Source of the DNA: Dokdonella sp.
GTDB taxonomy: Bacteria; Pseudomonadota; Gammaproteobacteria; Xanthomonadales; Rhodanobacteraceae
Direction of reading: 5' to 3'
DNA length: 64,000 nucleotides
Assembly (NCBI GenBank): GCA_024707225.1
Contig: JANQAE010000001.1
Coordinates: forward strand, 186,001 to 250,000
In this document: positions 50,667-61,030 of the stretch, one piece after another
How positions within the stretch are numbered: position 1 is the first letter of the stretch
Layout: each line of letters opens with the position of its first letter
Notes under the pieces: model-generated
Told to the model about the DNA's origin: nothing
Seen by the model: the letters and a program-made list of their open reading frames with translations, nothing else
The model's database searches: none
Program-made: the position numbers and the translations under genes

Positions 50667-53314
50667 ATGACCGTCCCGCGCGAGCGCCAGGCCGATGCCC
50701 TGATCGACCACCTGCAGCGCGAGCGCGGCGGCCGGCTGACGATCTTCCTCGGCGCCGCGCCCGGCGTCGGCAAGACCTATACGATGCCTCGCGCGCGCGC
50801 GAGCTGCGCCGGCAGGGCCGCGACGTGGTCGTCGGCCTCGTCGAGACGCACGGTCGCGGCGAGACCGCGGCACTGACCGAAGGCCTGGAGATCGTGCCGC
50901 GCCGGCGCGTCGCCCATCAGGGCCGCTGGCTCGACGAGATGGATCTGGATGCGCTGCTGGCGCGGCGGCCGCAGATCGCGCTGGTCGACGAGCTGGCGCA
51001 TCGCAACGCGCCGGGCAGCCGCCACGAGCGCCGCTGGCAGGACGTGATCGAGCTGCTCGACGCCGGCATCGACGTCCACACGACGATCAACATCCAGCAC
51101 CTGGAAAGCCTCAACGACGTCGTCCATCGCATCACCGGCGTGCGCGTCGGCGAGACCGTGCCCGACGTCGTGTTCGACCGCCTGCGCGACATCGTGCTGG
51201 TCGACCTGCCGCCGCGCGAGCTGATCGAGCGCCTGCATCAGGGCAAGGTCTACCTGCCCGAGCAGGCGGCGCAGGCGCTGCAGGCGTTCTTCTCGCCGTC
51301 GAACCTGATCGCGCTGCGCGAGCTGGCGATGCAGACCGCGGCCGATCGCGTCGACAGCGATCTGCGCGAGGACCAGGCCGCGCGCGGACTGCCCGGCCTG
51401 CGGCTGCGGCGGCGCGTGCTGGTCGCGATCGACGGCCTGGGCCAGTCGGAGTACCTGGTGCGCGTGGGACGGCGCATCGCCGAGCGCCGCGACGCGCCGT
51501 GGAGCGTGGTGACGGTGCAGGCGGCTGATGCGGTCGACGCGACGCGCCAGCGCGAGATCGACCAGGCGTTCGCGCTGGCGCGCAGGCTCGGCGCGGACAC
51601 CGAGATCCTGCACGGCGCGCGCATCGCCGACGCGCTGCTCGACCACGCCGCGCAGAACGGCGCCTCGACCGTGGTGCTGGGGCGCACGCGCGAGCGGCCG
51701 GTCGCGCGCATGTTCAATCGCACGCTGACGCAGCAGATCCTGCAGCGCGGCGCGCACTACGAGCTGGTCATCATCAGCACGCCCGAGGCGCGCGCCCGCG
51801 CCCGGCGCGCCGCGGCCGGCCCGCACCGCTGGTGGTCGCCCGGCGACGTCGGCTTCGCCGCACTGGCCTCGCTGCTGGCGGCCGGCGTCGCCTGGGTGGC
51901 CGAGCGCTGGCTGGGTCTGGAAGACCTGTCGATGGTGTTCATCGTCGCGGTCGTGCTGGTCGCGGCGCGCACGCGCATGAGCGCCGCCGTGGTCGCCGCG
52001 GTGCTCGGCTTCCTCGCGTACAACTACTTCTTCATCGAGCCGCGCTTCACGCTGAACATCGGCGCGCGCCAGGGCGTGGTCACGGTCGTGCTGTTCCTGG
52101 TCGCGGCGCTGGTCGCCGGCCGCCTGGCCTCGCGCCTGCGCATGCAGGTGGTCGCGCTGCGCGCGGCCAATGCGCAGGCCACCGCGCTGCAGGCGCTCGG
52201 GCGCGAGCTGGCCGGCGCGGCCGACCTCGGGCAGGTGCTGGCGGCCGGCCGCAAGGCGCTGGCGCGCGCGCTGACGGCCGAGGTCTGGCTGCGCGTGGAC
52301 GATCACGAGGAGCCGCCGGCGCTGCCGTTGTCGGAGATCGATCGCGCCGCCGCCGACTGGGCGCTGCAGCACGGCCAGGCGACCGGCCGCGACACCGATA
52401 CGCTGGCCGGCGCGGCCTACGCGTTCCTGCCGCTGCGCGGCGACCGCGGTGCGCTCGGCGTGCTCGGCCTGCGCTGGGACGCCAACGCGCCGCGGCTGCT
52501 GCCGGAACAGCGGCGGCTGGCCGAGGCGATGGCCGAGGACGTCGCGCAGGCCGTGCTGCGCACGCGCCTGGTTGCCGAGCTGGAAGACGCACGCGTCAGC
52601 GGCGAGACCGAGCGCCTGCGCTCGGCGCTGCTGTCGTCGGTATCGCACGACCTGCGCTCGCCGCTGGCGGCGATGATCGGATCGGCCAGCAGCCTGTCCT
52701 CGTACTGGGACGCGATCGGCGCCGAGGACCGGCGCAGCCTGCTCGAGACGATCCAGCACGAGGGCGAGCGGCTCGACCGCTACATCCAGAACCTGCTCGA
52801 CATGACGCGGCTCGGCCACAGCGGGCTGCAGCTCAACCGCGACTGGATCGGCGTCGACGAGCTGCTCGGCTCGGCGGTCGGCCGCCTGCAGCGCTATCAG
52901 CCGCAGGTGCGCGTGCAGACCACGGTGGCGCCGGACGTACCGCCGGTCTGGGTGCATCCGGCGCTGATCGAGCAGGCCGTGTTCAATGTGCTCGAGAACG
53001 CCGCGCGGTTCTCGCCGCCGGAGCAGGCGGTGGAGGTGGACGCCAGGCTGGCCGACGGCGCGCTGCGCATCGACGTGCGCGACCGCGGCCCCGGCATCCC
53101 GCAGGACGAGCGCGACCGCATCTTCGACATGTTCTACAGCGTCGAGCGCGGCGACCGCGGCGGGCCCGGCACCGGGCTGGGTCTGGCGATCTGCCGCGGC
53201 ATGGTCGGTGCGCACGGCGGCAGCGTGCAGGCGCTGCCGGGTCCGGATGGCCGCGGCACGCTGATCCGGATTACCCTGCCGCTGCTGACCCCCGCGCCGC
53301 AGGCACCGGCTTGA
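50667..53314 (+). CDS. kdpD: Sensor histidine kinase KdpD; apparent frameshift near 50785
   Basis: GRLTIFLGAAPGVGKTYTM then, shifted, LRRQGRDVVVGLVETHGRGETAAL...VDELAHRNAPGSRHERRWQDVIELLDAGIDVHTTINIQHLESLNDVV; HATPase SVSHDLRSPLAAMIGSASSL...GPGTGLGLAICRGMV. Confidence 0.95.
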
Positions 53315-54039
53315 GCGATACCGACCCACCGTCCGCTTCCGCACCGCCCGCCCGCATCCTGGTGATCGACGACGAGCCGCAGATCCGGCGCTTCCTCGAC
53401 ATCAGCCTGCGTGCGCAGGGCTATGCGGTGGCGCTGGCCGGCAGCGGCCGCGCCGGACTGGCCGAACTGGCCGCGCACGGCGCCGACCTGGTCGTGCTCG
53501 ACATTGGCCTGCCGGACCTGGACGGCCACGGCGTGCTGCGCGAGCTGCGGCAGTGGTCGCAGGTGCCGGTGATCATGCTGACCGTGCGCGACGGCGAGGC
53601 CGAGAAGGTCGCCGCGCTCGACGGCGGCGCCAACGACTACGTGACCAAGCCGTTCGGCGTGCAGGAGCTGATGGCGCGCATCCGCAGCCTGCTGCGTGCG
53701 CGCATCGCCGCCAGCGAGGCGGCGATGCCGCTGTTCGACGACGGCCGTCTGCACGTGGATCTGGGCCGTCGCCAGGTCAGGCTGGACGGAAGGCTCGTCG
53801 TGCTGAGTCGCCGCGAGTTTGCGCTGCTCGCGCTGCTGCTGCAGCATCCCGGCCGCGTCGTCACGCAGCCGCAGCTGCTGCGCGAGCTGTGGGGCCCGGA
53901 CCACCAGGACGATACGCACTACCTGCGCATCCTGGTCGGCAAGCTGCGCCAGAAACTGGGCGACGACGCGACCGCGCCGCGCTACATCGCGACCGAACCC
54001 GGCGTGGGCCTGCGTTTCATCGCCGCGCCGAGGAGCTGA
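53311..54039 (+). CDS. kdpE: Response regulator KdpE (TTG start overlapping the kdpD stop)
   Basis: ILVIDDEPQIRRFLDISLRAQGYAVALAGSG...VVLDIGLPDLDGHGVLRELRQWSQVPVIMLTVRDGEAEKVAALDGGANDYVTKPF; OmpR-type DNA-binding domain. Confidence 0.92.
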   Translation: MSDTDPPSASAPPARILVIDDEPQIRRFLDISLRAQGYAVALAGSGRAGLAELAAHGADLVVLDIGLPDLDGHGVLRELRQWSQVPVIMLTVRDGEAEKVAALDGGANDYVTKPFGVQELMARIRSLLRARIAASEAAMPLFDDGRLHVDLGRRQVRLDGRLVVLSRREFALLALLLQHPGRVVTQPQLLRELWGPDHQDDTHYLRILVGKLRQKLGDDATAPRYIATEPGVGLRFIAAPRS

Positions 54040-54132
54040 TCCGGACGGTCGCGGCTGCCGCCGGCGATCGAAGCGACTCGCGTCGCAACACGGAGCGCGC
54101 GACGGTTCGGCCGCCGTCAAGCAGCCGCGTGC

Positions 54133-54402
54133 ATGATCGGCGCCGTGAACACGCCCGTGCCCGCCGCCGATCTCGTCGCCGCCCTCGATGCGCTCGAGCG
54201 CCGGCTGCCGCAGCTCGTCGCGGCACATCCGGATCCCGGTGCGTTCGCGTGCGTCTGGGGCGCGGAGGCCGATGCGATCCTCGCGCTGACGCGGCCGGCC
54301 GACGAGTCCTATGCCAACGGCCGGGTCGCGGCGATGCTCGCCGCGGTCGGCGTCGAGCCGGGCTTCGACCTGTGCGGGCCTGCGGCGCCGCCGGCGTCCT
54401 GA
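54133..54402 (+). CDS. Small hypothetical protein
   Basis: MIGAVNTPVPAADLVAALDALERRLPQLVAAHPDPGAFACVWGAEADAILALTRPADESYANGRVAAML; consistent codon bias. Confidence 0.5.
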   Translation: MIGAVNTPVPAADLVAALDALERRLPQLVAAHPDPGAFACVWGAEADAILALTRPADESYANGRVAAMLAAVGVEPGFDLCGPAAPPAS

Positions 54403-54615
54403 GCGCGTCGACGGTGAGTGTGCGGTGGCGGCCGGGTGCGATGAAGGCCTGACTCAACCGATCGAACGCTGCATCGGCGTCCGCTCTCGATAGCGGCTCG
54501 AGGCCAAGCCGGACACGTCGATCGGCGCCGCCGCTGGCGATTGCGGGTCCGGCCGTGTACGGTCGTCGCGGCGGCCGGGCGATCGTTCCGGTCAGCGAAA
54601 CCGGAGGAGCGGTCG

Positions 54616-56154
54616 ATGCGGATCAGGGGTCTTCTCGTCGCGGGTGTGCTGGCCTGGACGCAGGCTTCCACGGGTGTGGCCCAGCCGGTGATCGAGCCGC
54701 CGCCCGCGCCGGCCGGCGCAGAAGCGGGTGCCACGACGCAGTCCGCGCGAACCGCGCTGCAAGTGGCGTTCGCGCAGTTGCGCGAGCGCGAGTTCGCGGC
54801 GGCCCGGCGCAGCTTCCAGGCGATCGTCGAGTCGCCGGGCTTCGATGCGCTCGACGAGAATCAGCAGTACGAAGTGCTGTCGCTGGCCGGCGGCCTGGCC
54901 CGCGATCTCGGCGATCCGGCGCATGCACATCCGCTGCTGGTCCGTGCCAGCGGCTATCCGCAGGCCGAGGGCGGTGTCTGGTATGCGCGGCTGAAGGCTT
55001 CGGCGGCCCTGGGGGACGATGCCGATGCGGCACGCTGCATCACGATGCTCGTGCGGCGCTGGCCGGCGATCATGCGCGAGCTCGACGAGCGTGCCATTCA
55101 ACGGCTCGCGACACGACTGGAGCAGCAGGCTGCCGCGGCCAATGAGCGCCGCGAGCTGCTGGACGCATTGTTCGATACCGGTTTCACCGTCGGCGGCGAA
55201 CCGCCCGACGCGCTCTGGTTGTCGCTGGTGCGTCTGGCGCTCGAGCAGGATCACGTGGCGCGCGCCCGTGCCGTGGCACGCAAGATCGGATCGCCGAGTT
55301 CGATTCTCGCCATGCACGTCGATCGGAGGTTTGATCGCGTCGTCGACTCAGCGGAGCGATTCCAGCTTCGCGCTGCCGTGGAGGCCGACATCGAGCGGAT
55401 ACGTGCTCTCGTCGAATCGGAACCGACTCGGCTGAGTCATCGGGTGATGTTGCAGCGACGGCTGCTCGACGACGGTCGCGACGCCGCTGCACTGGCCGAC
55501 GTCGATGCAGTGATCGCGCTCGTTACGGAAGCCGAGGGGGCGAGGTACTACGTCGATTTCGACGACGAGTATCCGTGGGTACTCGATCAGCGTGCCGAGG
55601 CGCTGTGGGGGCTGGACCGATGGGAGGAGGCGATCGTCCAGCTACGCCGGGCGGCAAAGCGACCGGAAGAAGGCGGCATGAACGTCAGTCAGGCGCTCAA
55701 TCTGGGTTGGTACTACGCCGATCTCGGTGAGGCCGACAAAGCGCTCGAGGCAGTCGAGGATCTCGGCGAAACGAGTCCGTACGGTCGCATGCGACTGGAG
55801 ATGCTGTACCTGATGGTGGCGGTACAGCGTGAGGACGCTTCCGCAGTGGAGCGGCATCTGGCCTTCATGCGCGATCACCGCGAAGACGCCATCGCAACCT
55901 ATCAGCTGGCCCTGACGCATGCGGGTCGTGTCGACGAGGCAGCCGCAGTGCTGATCGAGCGGCTGCGCAATCCCGAGTGGCGTTCGGACGCGCTGATCGA
56001 AGTGCAGCCTTCCAAGGCTGTGGAGAAGCCGCCGAGCAGGGCCGCGCGCGACAAGCGCAGCAAAGCGGTGATCGCCCGGCCCGACGTGCAGGCGGTGATC
56101 GCCGAGGTGGGCTACCTGCGTCCGCCGAGCACGACGGCTGCACCGGCTTCGTGA
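54616..56154 (+). CDS. Secreted TPR-like hypothetical protein
   Basis: MRIRGLLVAGVLAWTQASTGVAQPV signal peptide; helical repeats (LREREFAAARRSFQAIV; WALDRWEEAIVQLRRAAKRP-type). Confidence 0.7.
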   Translation: MRIRGLLVAGVLAWTQASTGVAQPVIEPPPAPAGAEAGATTQSARTALQVAFAQLREREFAAARRSFQAIVESPGFDALDENQQYEVLSLAGGLARDLGDPAHAHPLLVRASGYPQAEGGVWYARLKASAALGDDADAARCITMLVRRWPAIMRELDERAIQRLATRLEQQAAAANERRELLDALFDTGFTVGGEPPDALWLSLVRLALEQDHVARARAVARKIGSPSSILAMHVDRRFDRVVDSAERFQLRAAVEADIERIRALVESEPTRLSHRVMLQRRLLDDGRDAAALADVDAVIALVTEAEGARYYVDFDDEYPWVLDQRAEALWGLDRWEEAIVQLRRAAKRPEEGGMNVSQALNLGWYYADLGEADKALEAVEDLGETSPYGRMRLEMLYLMVAVQREDASAVERHLAFMRDHREDAIATYQLALTHAGRVDEAAAVLIERLRNPEWRSDALIEVQPSKAVEKPPSRAARDKRSKAVIARPDVQAVIAEVGYLRPPSTTAAPAS

Positions 56155-56291
56155 TAAACCCTTCGCTGGATCGCCGATTCGCAGCGCCTGGCCAATGGAT
56201 CGCCTGCGCCGTGTTCCCGTCGCGTTAGGCGCGGCTATCCGAGGCGTAACAGGCTCGGCTTCGAGGTGGATGCGACTGGCCGGTTGCGCGA

Positions 56292-57542
56292 TCACGAGTG
56301 CGTCTCGCGCCCGTCCGGCAGCGCCGCGCCGCGCCGGTGAAATACGCTGACCAGCGGCGAGGCCATGAACGTCGTCAGCAGCGTCATCACGAACAGCATC
56401 GTGAACAGTTCCGGCCCGATCAGGCCGGCCTCGTAGCCGATCTTGATCACGATCAGCTCCATCAGGCCGCGCGCGTTCATCAGCGATCCGACCGCGAGGC
56501 TGTCGCGCCAGCCGTGGCCGCTCAGCCGTGCGCCGGTCGCGCAGCCGGCGATCTTGCCGACGATCGCCACGGCCAGCACCAGCGCCGCCGCGCCGAGGCC
56601 GGCGCCGACGAAGGCGCCGAGCGTCGTGTGCTGGCCGGCCAGCGCGAACACGACCGGCATCAGGAACAGCACGGCGACCGGCTCGATGCGCGTGGTCAGC
56701 GCGTCGAGCAGGCGGTCGTCGCGCGGCTGCGCGATGCCGAACAGGAATGCGCCGAACACCGCGTGCAGCCCGATCCATTCGGCGAACGCCGCGCAGGCGA
56801 CGCAGCCGATGAGGATCCACGCGAACGCGGCGGCCGGCAGCTCGCCGTGGCCGATACGCGGTCGCAGCAGGCGCGCATACAGCGGCTTGAGCAGCACGAA
56901 GACCACCGCGACCAGCGCCGCCGCGCCGAGCACGGTCACCAGGACACCGTCCGCGCTGCCGCCGCGGCTCAGCGCCAGCACGAACGCCAGCAGGATCCAG
57001 ACGCAGCCGTCGTCGATGACCGCCGCGCTCAGCGCGAGCCGGCCCGGCACCGACCGCGTCAGGCCGCGGTCACGCAGGATCCGCGCCAGCACCGGAAATG
57101 CGGTCACCGACATCGCGGCGGCCACGAACAGCGCGAACGGCCAGAACGGTACGCCGTCCGGCGCGTAGCGCGGATGCAGGTACGGCGAGACCGCGAGGCC
57201 GAACAGCAGCGGCACCGCGATGCCGAGTCCGCCGACCAGGACCGCCGAGCGCACCTGCGCGCGCGTGCCGTCCGGCGCGCGCAGCTCCAGACCGACCAGG
57301 AACATGAACAACGCGACGCCGACCGTGCCGAGCCCCGACAGCGCCGGCAGGGAGGACGTCGCGAACACCAGCGCATGCAGGTCCGGCAGCCAGGCGCCGA
57401 ACACGATCGGTCCGAGCAGCAGGCCCGCCGCCATCTCGCCGATCACGGCCGGCTGGCCGATCCGCCTGAGCACGAAGCCGCACAGACGCGCGGCGATCAG
57501 GATCGTCGTCAGCTGGACGAGCAGGAGCGTGGGAGCGTTCAA
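56292..57542 (-). CDS. Cation:proton antiporter, CPA2 family
   Basis: VLRRIGQPAVIGEMAAGLLLGPIVFGAWLP; AMSVTAFPVLARILRDRGL; LAVGSLMNARGLMELIVIKIGYEAGLIGPELFTMLFVMTLLTTFMASPLV. Confidence 0.9.
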   Translation of the reverse strand: MNAPTLLLVQLTTILIAARLCGFVLRRIGQPAVIGEMAAGLLLGPIVFGAWLPDLHALVFATSSLPALSGLGTVGVALFMFLVGLELRAPDGTRAQVRSAVLVGGLGIAVPLLFGLAVSPYLHPRYAPDGVPFWPFALFVAAAMSVTAFPVLARILRDRGLTRSVPGRLALSAAVIDDGCVWILLAFVLALSRGGSADGVLVTVLGAAALVAVVFVLLKPLYARLLRPRIGHGELPAAAFAWILIGCVACAAFAEWIGLHAVFGAFLFGIAQPRDDRLLDALTTRIEPVAVLFLMPVVFALAGQHTTLGAFVGAGLGAAALVLAVAIVGKIAGCATGARLSGHGWRDSLAVGSLMNARGLMELIVIKIGYEAGLIGPELFTMLFVMTLLTTFMASPLVSVFHRRGAALPDGRETHS

Positions 57543-57888
57543 GGGCGCGTTCCGGACACCGCGATCGGCATGCGCCGTGGCGCCGCGATGCTACCGCAAA
57601 ACTTCCGGACCCTGACCGTCCGCGCTCGCGTCGCGGGGACACCGAAGGCCAGATCGGCTGAGCGTGTCGCGGCCGCGCGTCTGCATGCTCGGCACGGCCG
57701 CGGCGCTGCCGAGTGCTTTCTGGTTCTCCGTCCAACTGCGGGAGTTGGCTGGCGGCCAATCTCGTTTGCGTCGAAAGATGCCGCTCCGGCTTCCGCTGCG
57801 TTGCAGCCGTTGCGTTCAACGGTTGACGTCGTGCGCGCAAGGCGGGCCGAGGCATCGCAGATTGCCCGGATCGAAGAGCGGGCCCGGG

Positions 57889-58560
57889 TCAGTCCGCTGG
57901 GCCGGGCACCTCGACCAGCGCGCCGGGCGCGCAGACGAACACACGTTCGCCGGCTTGCGGCTCGATCGCCAGGCCGCCCGCGAACGCCGTGAACGCCGGC
58001 AGCACGCCGCCGGATCGGCCGAAGCGGAATGCCGGCAGTCTCGGCAGGCCGGGCAGGCGCACGACCGGATGCAGATGACCCGACAGTACGTAGCCGGCCG
58101 CACCGGCGGTGACGTCGCGCATCTCGTGCGCGAACACGAACGGCGCCTCGGCGAGGCAGTCCTGGTGCAGGTGCAGTGCCAGCGCGTCGCGCGCCGACGC
58201 ATCGCGGCGCAGGCGCCGGTCGTGGTTGCCGGCGACCAGCTCGACGCGCAGGCTGGCCTGGCGCTGCCGCCAGGCCGCCCAGGCCGCGCGCCACGGCGCG
58301 TCCGCCAGCGCCCCGTGCACGAGATCGCCGAGCACGAGCAGGCGCGTCGCCGCCGAGCGCGCGATCAGCGCGTCGAGCCGCTCCAGGTCGAGCGACGTGC
58401 CGCCGCGCGGCAGCGCGATGCCGGCACGCCGGAAATGATCGGCCTTGCCCAGATGCAGGTCCGCGACGATCAGCGTGGCCGCGCGCGGCCAGAACAGCGC
58501 GCGCTCGGCATGGAGCCGCACCGGCTCGCCGGCCAGCTCGATCGACAGCTCATCGCTCAT
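57889..58560 (-). CDS. pdeM: Ligase-associated DNA damage response endonuclease PdeM (calcineurin-like phosphoesterase)
   Basis: LIVADLHLGKADHFRRAGIALPRG; LLVLGDLVHG; LVAGNHDRR; VLSGHLHPVVRL; position next to the Lhr-type helicase and ligase. Confidence 0.9.
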   Translation of the reverse strand: MSDELSIELAGEPVRLHAERALFWPRAATLIVADLHLGKADHFRRAGIALPRGGTSLDLERLDALIARSAATRLLVLGDLVHGALADAPWRAAWAAWRQRQASLRVELVAGNHDRRLRRDASARDALALHLHQDCLAEAPFVFAHEMRDVTAGAAGYVLSGHLHPVVRLPGLPRLPAFRFGRSGGVLPAFTAFAGGLAIEPQAGERVFVCAPGALVEVPGPAD

Positions 58561-61030
58561 GGCGGCGCTCCAGCTGCGCGGCCGCGCGGCGCACGCGATC
58601 GCGCCAGTCCTCGGTGCTGAGCCGGCCGCGCATCGTGTCGGCCCACAGCGGAAACGACAGCGGCGTGAAGCCGGCCGGCGTGCGCAGGTCCAGCGTGCGC
58701 GCCGCGCAGTCGTGCAGCGTGTCGCGCAATCGCGCGACCTCGAGCTGTGCCGAGAACACCTCGCGCTCGGCCTGTTCGAGCAGCAGATGATCCGGATCGA
58801 ACCGCCGCAGCACGTCGAACAGCAGGCCGCTGGACGCCTGCAGCTGGCGCAGCGAGCGTGGCGCGCGGCCGGGCAGCGACGGCGGCAGCAGGCCGGCCAC
58901 GCGCGCGATCTCGCGGAACTGGCGCCGTGCCAGTTCGGCCAGGTTGAGGCTTTCGCGCAGATCGTCGATCAGGTGCTCCGGCGACAGCAGTGTCCGCAGC
59001 AGCGCCGCATCGACCGCCGCGTCCTGCGCCGGCGTCAGCAGCAGGCCGTAGTCGTTGGCCGAGAACGTGAAGCTGTTGGCCGCGATCCGTCCCCAGCGCA
59101 GCGACAGCAGCGCGGCCAGCCCCTCGTGCACGAGGCGGCCGGCGAACGGATAGACGAACAGGTGCTGGCCGCGGCGCGCGCGGATCGACTCGACCAGCAG
59201 CCGGCCCGGCCCCGGCAGCGCCGACAGCCGCGCCTGCAGATCGAGCAGGCGCGCGATCGCGCGCATCTCCGGCGCCGTGCGATCGCCGGCGAAGACCCGC
59301 TCGACCTCACGGCCGAGCTCGCCCGACATCGCCATGCGCCCGCCCATCCACTTCGGCACCGCGCCCTCGCCGGCGCGGGCCAGCCGCACGTATGCGGTCA
59401 TGTCCTCGAGCCGGACCAGCTCGAGCAGTCGGCCGGCGAACTGGAACCGGTCGCCGCGGCGCAGCCGCCCGACGAAGCTCTCCTCGACCGAGCCGAGGCC
59501 GCCGCCGCGCAGGAACTTGACCTGGACCGCGCCGTCGCCGGTGATCGTGCCGATCGACAGGCGATGGCGCAGCGCGATGCGCCGGTCCTCGACGCGATAG
59601 CGGCCGTCCTCGCCGCGCACCACGCGGCGGAAATCGGGGTAGTTCGACAAGGCGCGGCCGCCCTGCACGATGAAGTCCAGGGTCGCGCGCCACACGATCG
59701 GATCGAGCGTGCGGAACGCATGCGTGCCGCGCACCTCGGCATAGAGCGCGTCGGCGTCGAAGCCGCCGCCGAGCGCCAGCGTGACGCAGTGCTGGGCGAG
59801 CACGTCCAGGCTCAGCAGCGGCGGCCGCCGCGCCTCGATCTCGCCGCGCGCGACCGCCTCGCGCGCGGCCGCGTACTCGACCAGCTCCAGCGCATGCGTC
59901 GGCACGCAGACCACGTGGCCGGCCTCGCCGGGCCGGTGTCGGGCGCGCCCGGCGCGCTGCAGCAGGCGCGCCACGCCCTTCGGGCTGCCGATCTGCAGCA
60001 CCTGGTCGACCGCCGGAAAATCCACGCCGAGGTCCAGGCTCGACGTGGCGACCACGCAGCGCACGCTGCCCTCGCGCAGGCCCTGCTCGGCGGCCGCACG
60101 CAGCTTCGGGTCCAGCGAGCCGTGATGCAGCGCCAGCGTCTGCGGCGCTTCGGGCCATACCGCGGCCAGCGCGCGATACCACAGCTCGGCCTGCGCGCGC
60201 GTATTGGCGAACAGCAGGCTGGTGCGCTCGGCGCCCAGGCGCTGCAGCACGCGCGGCAGCTGCGCCAGGCCCAGATGGCCGGCCCAGGCGAAGCGCTCGC
60301 CGGCCTCCGGCAGCACGCTCTCCAGCGTGAAATCGCGCGGTTTCGCTCCGGCCACGATCGCCGCGTCGGGCGCGTGCGGCAGCAGCACGTCGCGCGCCTC
60401 GTCGAGATTGCCGAGCGTCGCCGACAGGCCCCAGATGCGCAGCGCCGGATTCAGCGCGCGCAGCCGCGCCAGGCCGAGCTGCAGCAGCACGCCGCGCTTG
60501 TTGCCGAGCAGCTCGTGCCACTCGTCGACGACCACGCAGCGCAGCTGCGACAGGCGCGGTGCGGTATCCGGATACGACAGCAGCAGCGCCAGCGACTCGG
60601 GCGTGATGACCAGCGCGTCGAGCCGGCCGGCGCGCGCCAGCCGCTTGTCGCGCGCGCTGGCGTCGCCGGTGCGCAGGCCGATTTGCCAGTCCAGGCCGAT
60701 GCCATCGGCGGCCTCGCGCAAGGCGCGCAGCGTATCGGCCGCCAGGGCACGCAGCGGCGTGATCCAGAGCAGTTCCAGTTGCGGCACGCGCGCCGGCTTC
60801 CTGCGCGTGCCGCTTGGTGGTGGTGCCGACGTCATGCGCGCCAGCGCATCGAGCAGCGGACCGCCGGCCACCGCCAGCGTCTTGCCGCTGCCGGTCGGCG
60901 TATGCAGCAGACCCGATTCGCCGTCGCGATAGCGCCGCCACACCTCGCGCTGGAACGGCGCCGGCGTCCAGCCGCGCGTCGCGAACCACGCGGTCAGCGC
61001 GGCATCGGCGGCGGCGCCGCGGCGCGTCAC
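58550..61030 (-). CDS. Ligase-associated DNA damage response DEXH-box (Lhr-type) helicase, GTG start
   Basis: WTPAPFQREVWRRYRDGESGLLHTPTGSGKTLAV; VVVDEWHELLGNKRGVLLQLGLARLRAL; LFANTRAQAELWYRAL; VVATSSLDLGVDFPAVDQVLQIGSPKGVARLLQRAGRARH. Confidence 0.92.
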   Translation of the reverse strand: MTRRGAAADAALTAWFATRGWTPAPFQREVWRRYRDGESGLLHTPTGSGKTLAVAGGPLLDALARMTSAPPPSGTRRKPARVPQLELLWITPLRALAADTLRALREAADGIGLDWQIGLRTGDASARDKRLARAGRLDALVITPESLALLLSYPDTAPRLSQLRCVVVDEWHELLGNKRGVLLQLGLARLRALNPALRIWGLSATLGNLDEARDVLLPHAPDAAIVAGAKPRDFTLESVLPEAGERFAWAGHLGLAQLPRVLQRLGAERTSLLFANTRAQAELWYRALAAVWPEAPQTLALHHGSLDPKLRAAAEQGLREGSVRCVVATSSLDLGVDFPAVDQVLQIGSPKGVARLLQRAGRARHRPGEAGHVVCVPTHALELVEYAAAREAVARGEIEARRPPLLSLDVLAQHCVTLALGGGFDADALYAEVRGTHAFRTLDPIVWRATLDFIVQGGRALSNYPDFRRVVRGEDGRYRVEDRRIALRHRLSIGTITGDGAVQVKFLRGGGLGSVEESFVGRLRRGDRFQFAGRLLELVRLEDMTAYVRLARAGEGAVPKWMGGRMAMSGELGREVERVFAGDRTAPEMRAIARLLDLQARLSALPGPGRLLVESIRARRGQHLFVYPFAGRLVHEGLAALLSLRWGRIAANSFTFSANDYGLLLTPAQDAAVDAALLRTLLSPEHLIDDLRESLNLAELARRQFREIARVAGLLPPSLPGRAPRSLRQLQASSGLLFDVLRRFDPDHLLLEQAEREVFSAQLEVARLRDTLHDCAARTLDLRTPAGFTPLSFPLWADTMRGRLSTEDWRDRVRRAAAQLERRHER

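Noticed and set aside
764-53314. Programmed ribosomal frameshifting as explanation for the split genes
   Set aside because: Junctions share no slippery heptamer or downstream structure and affect unrelated housekeeping genes; indel error or decay is more parsimonious.
50777-53344. 855-aa minus-strand ORF
   Set aside because: Antisense shadow of kdpD with no domain support.
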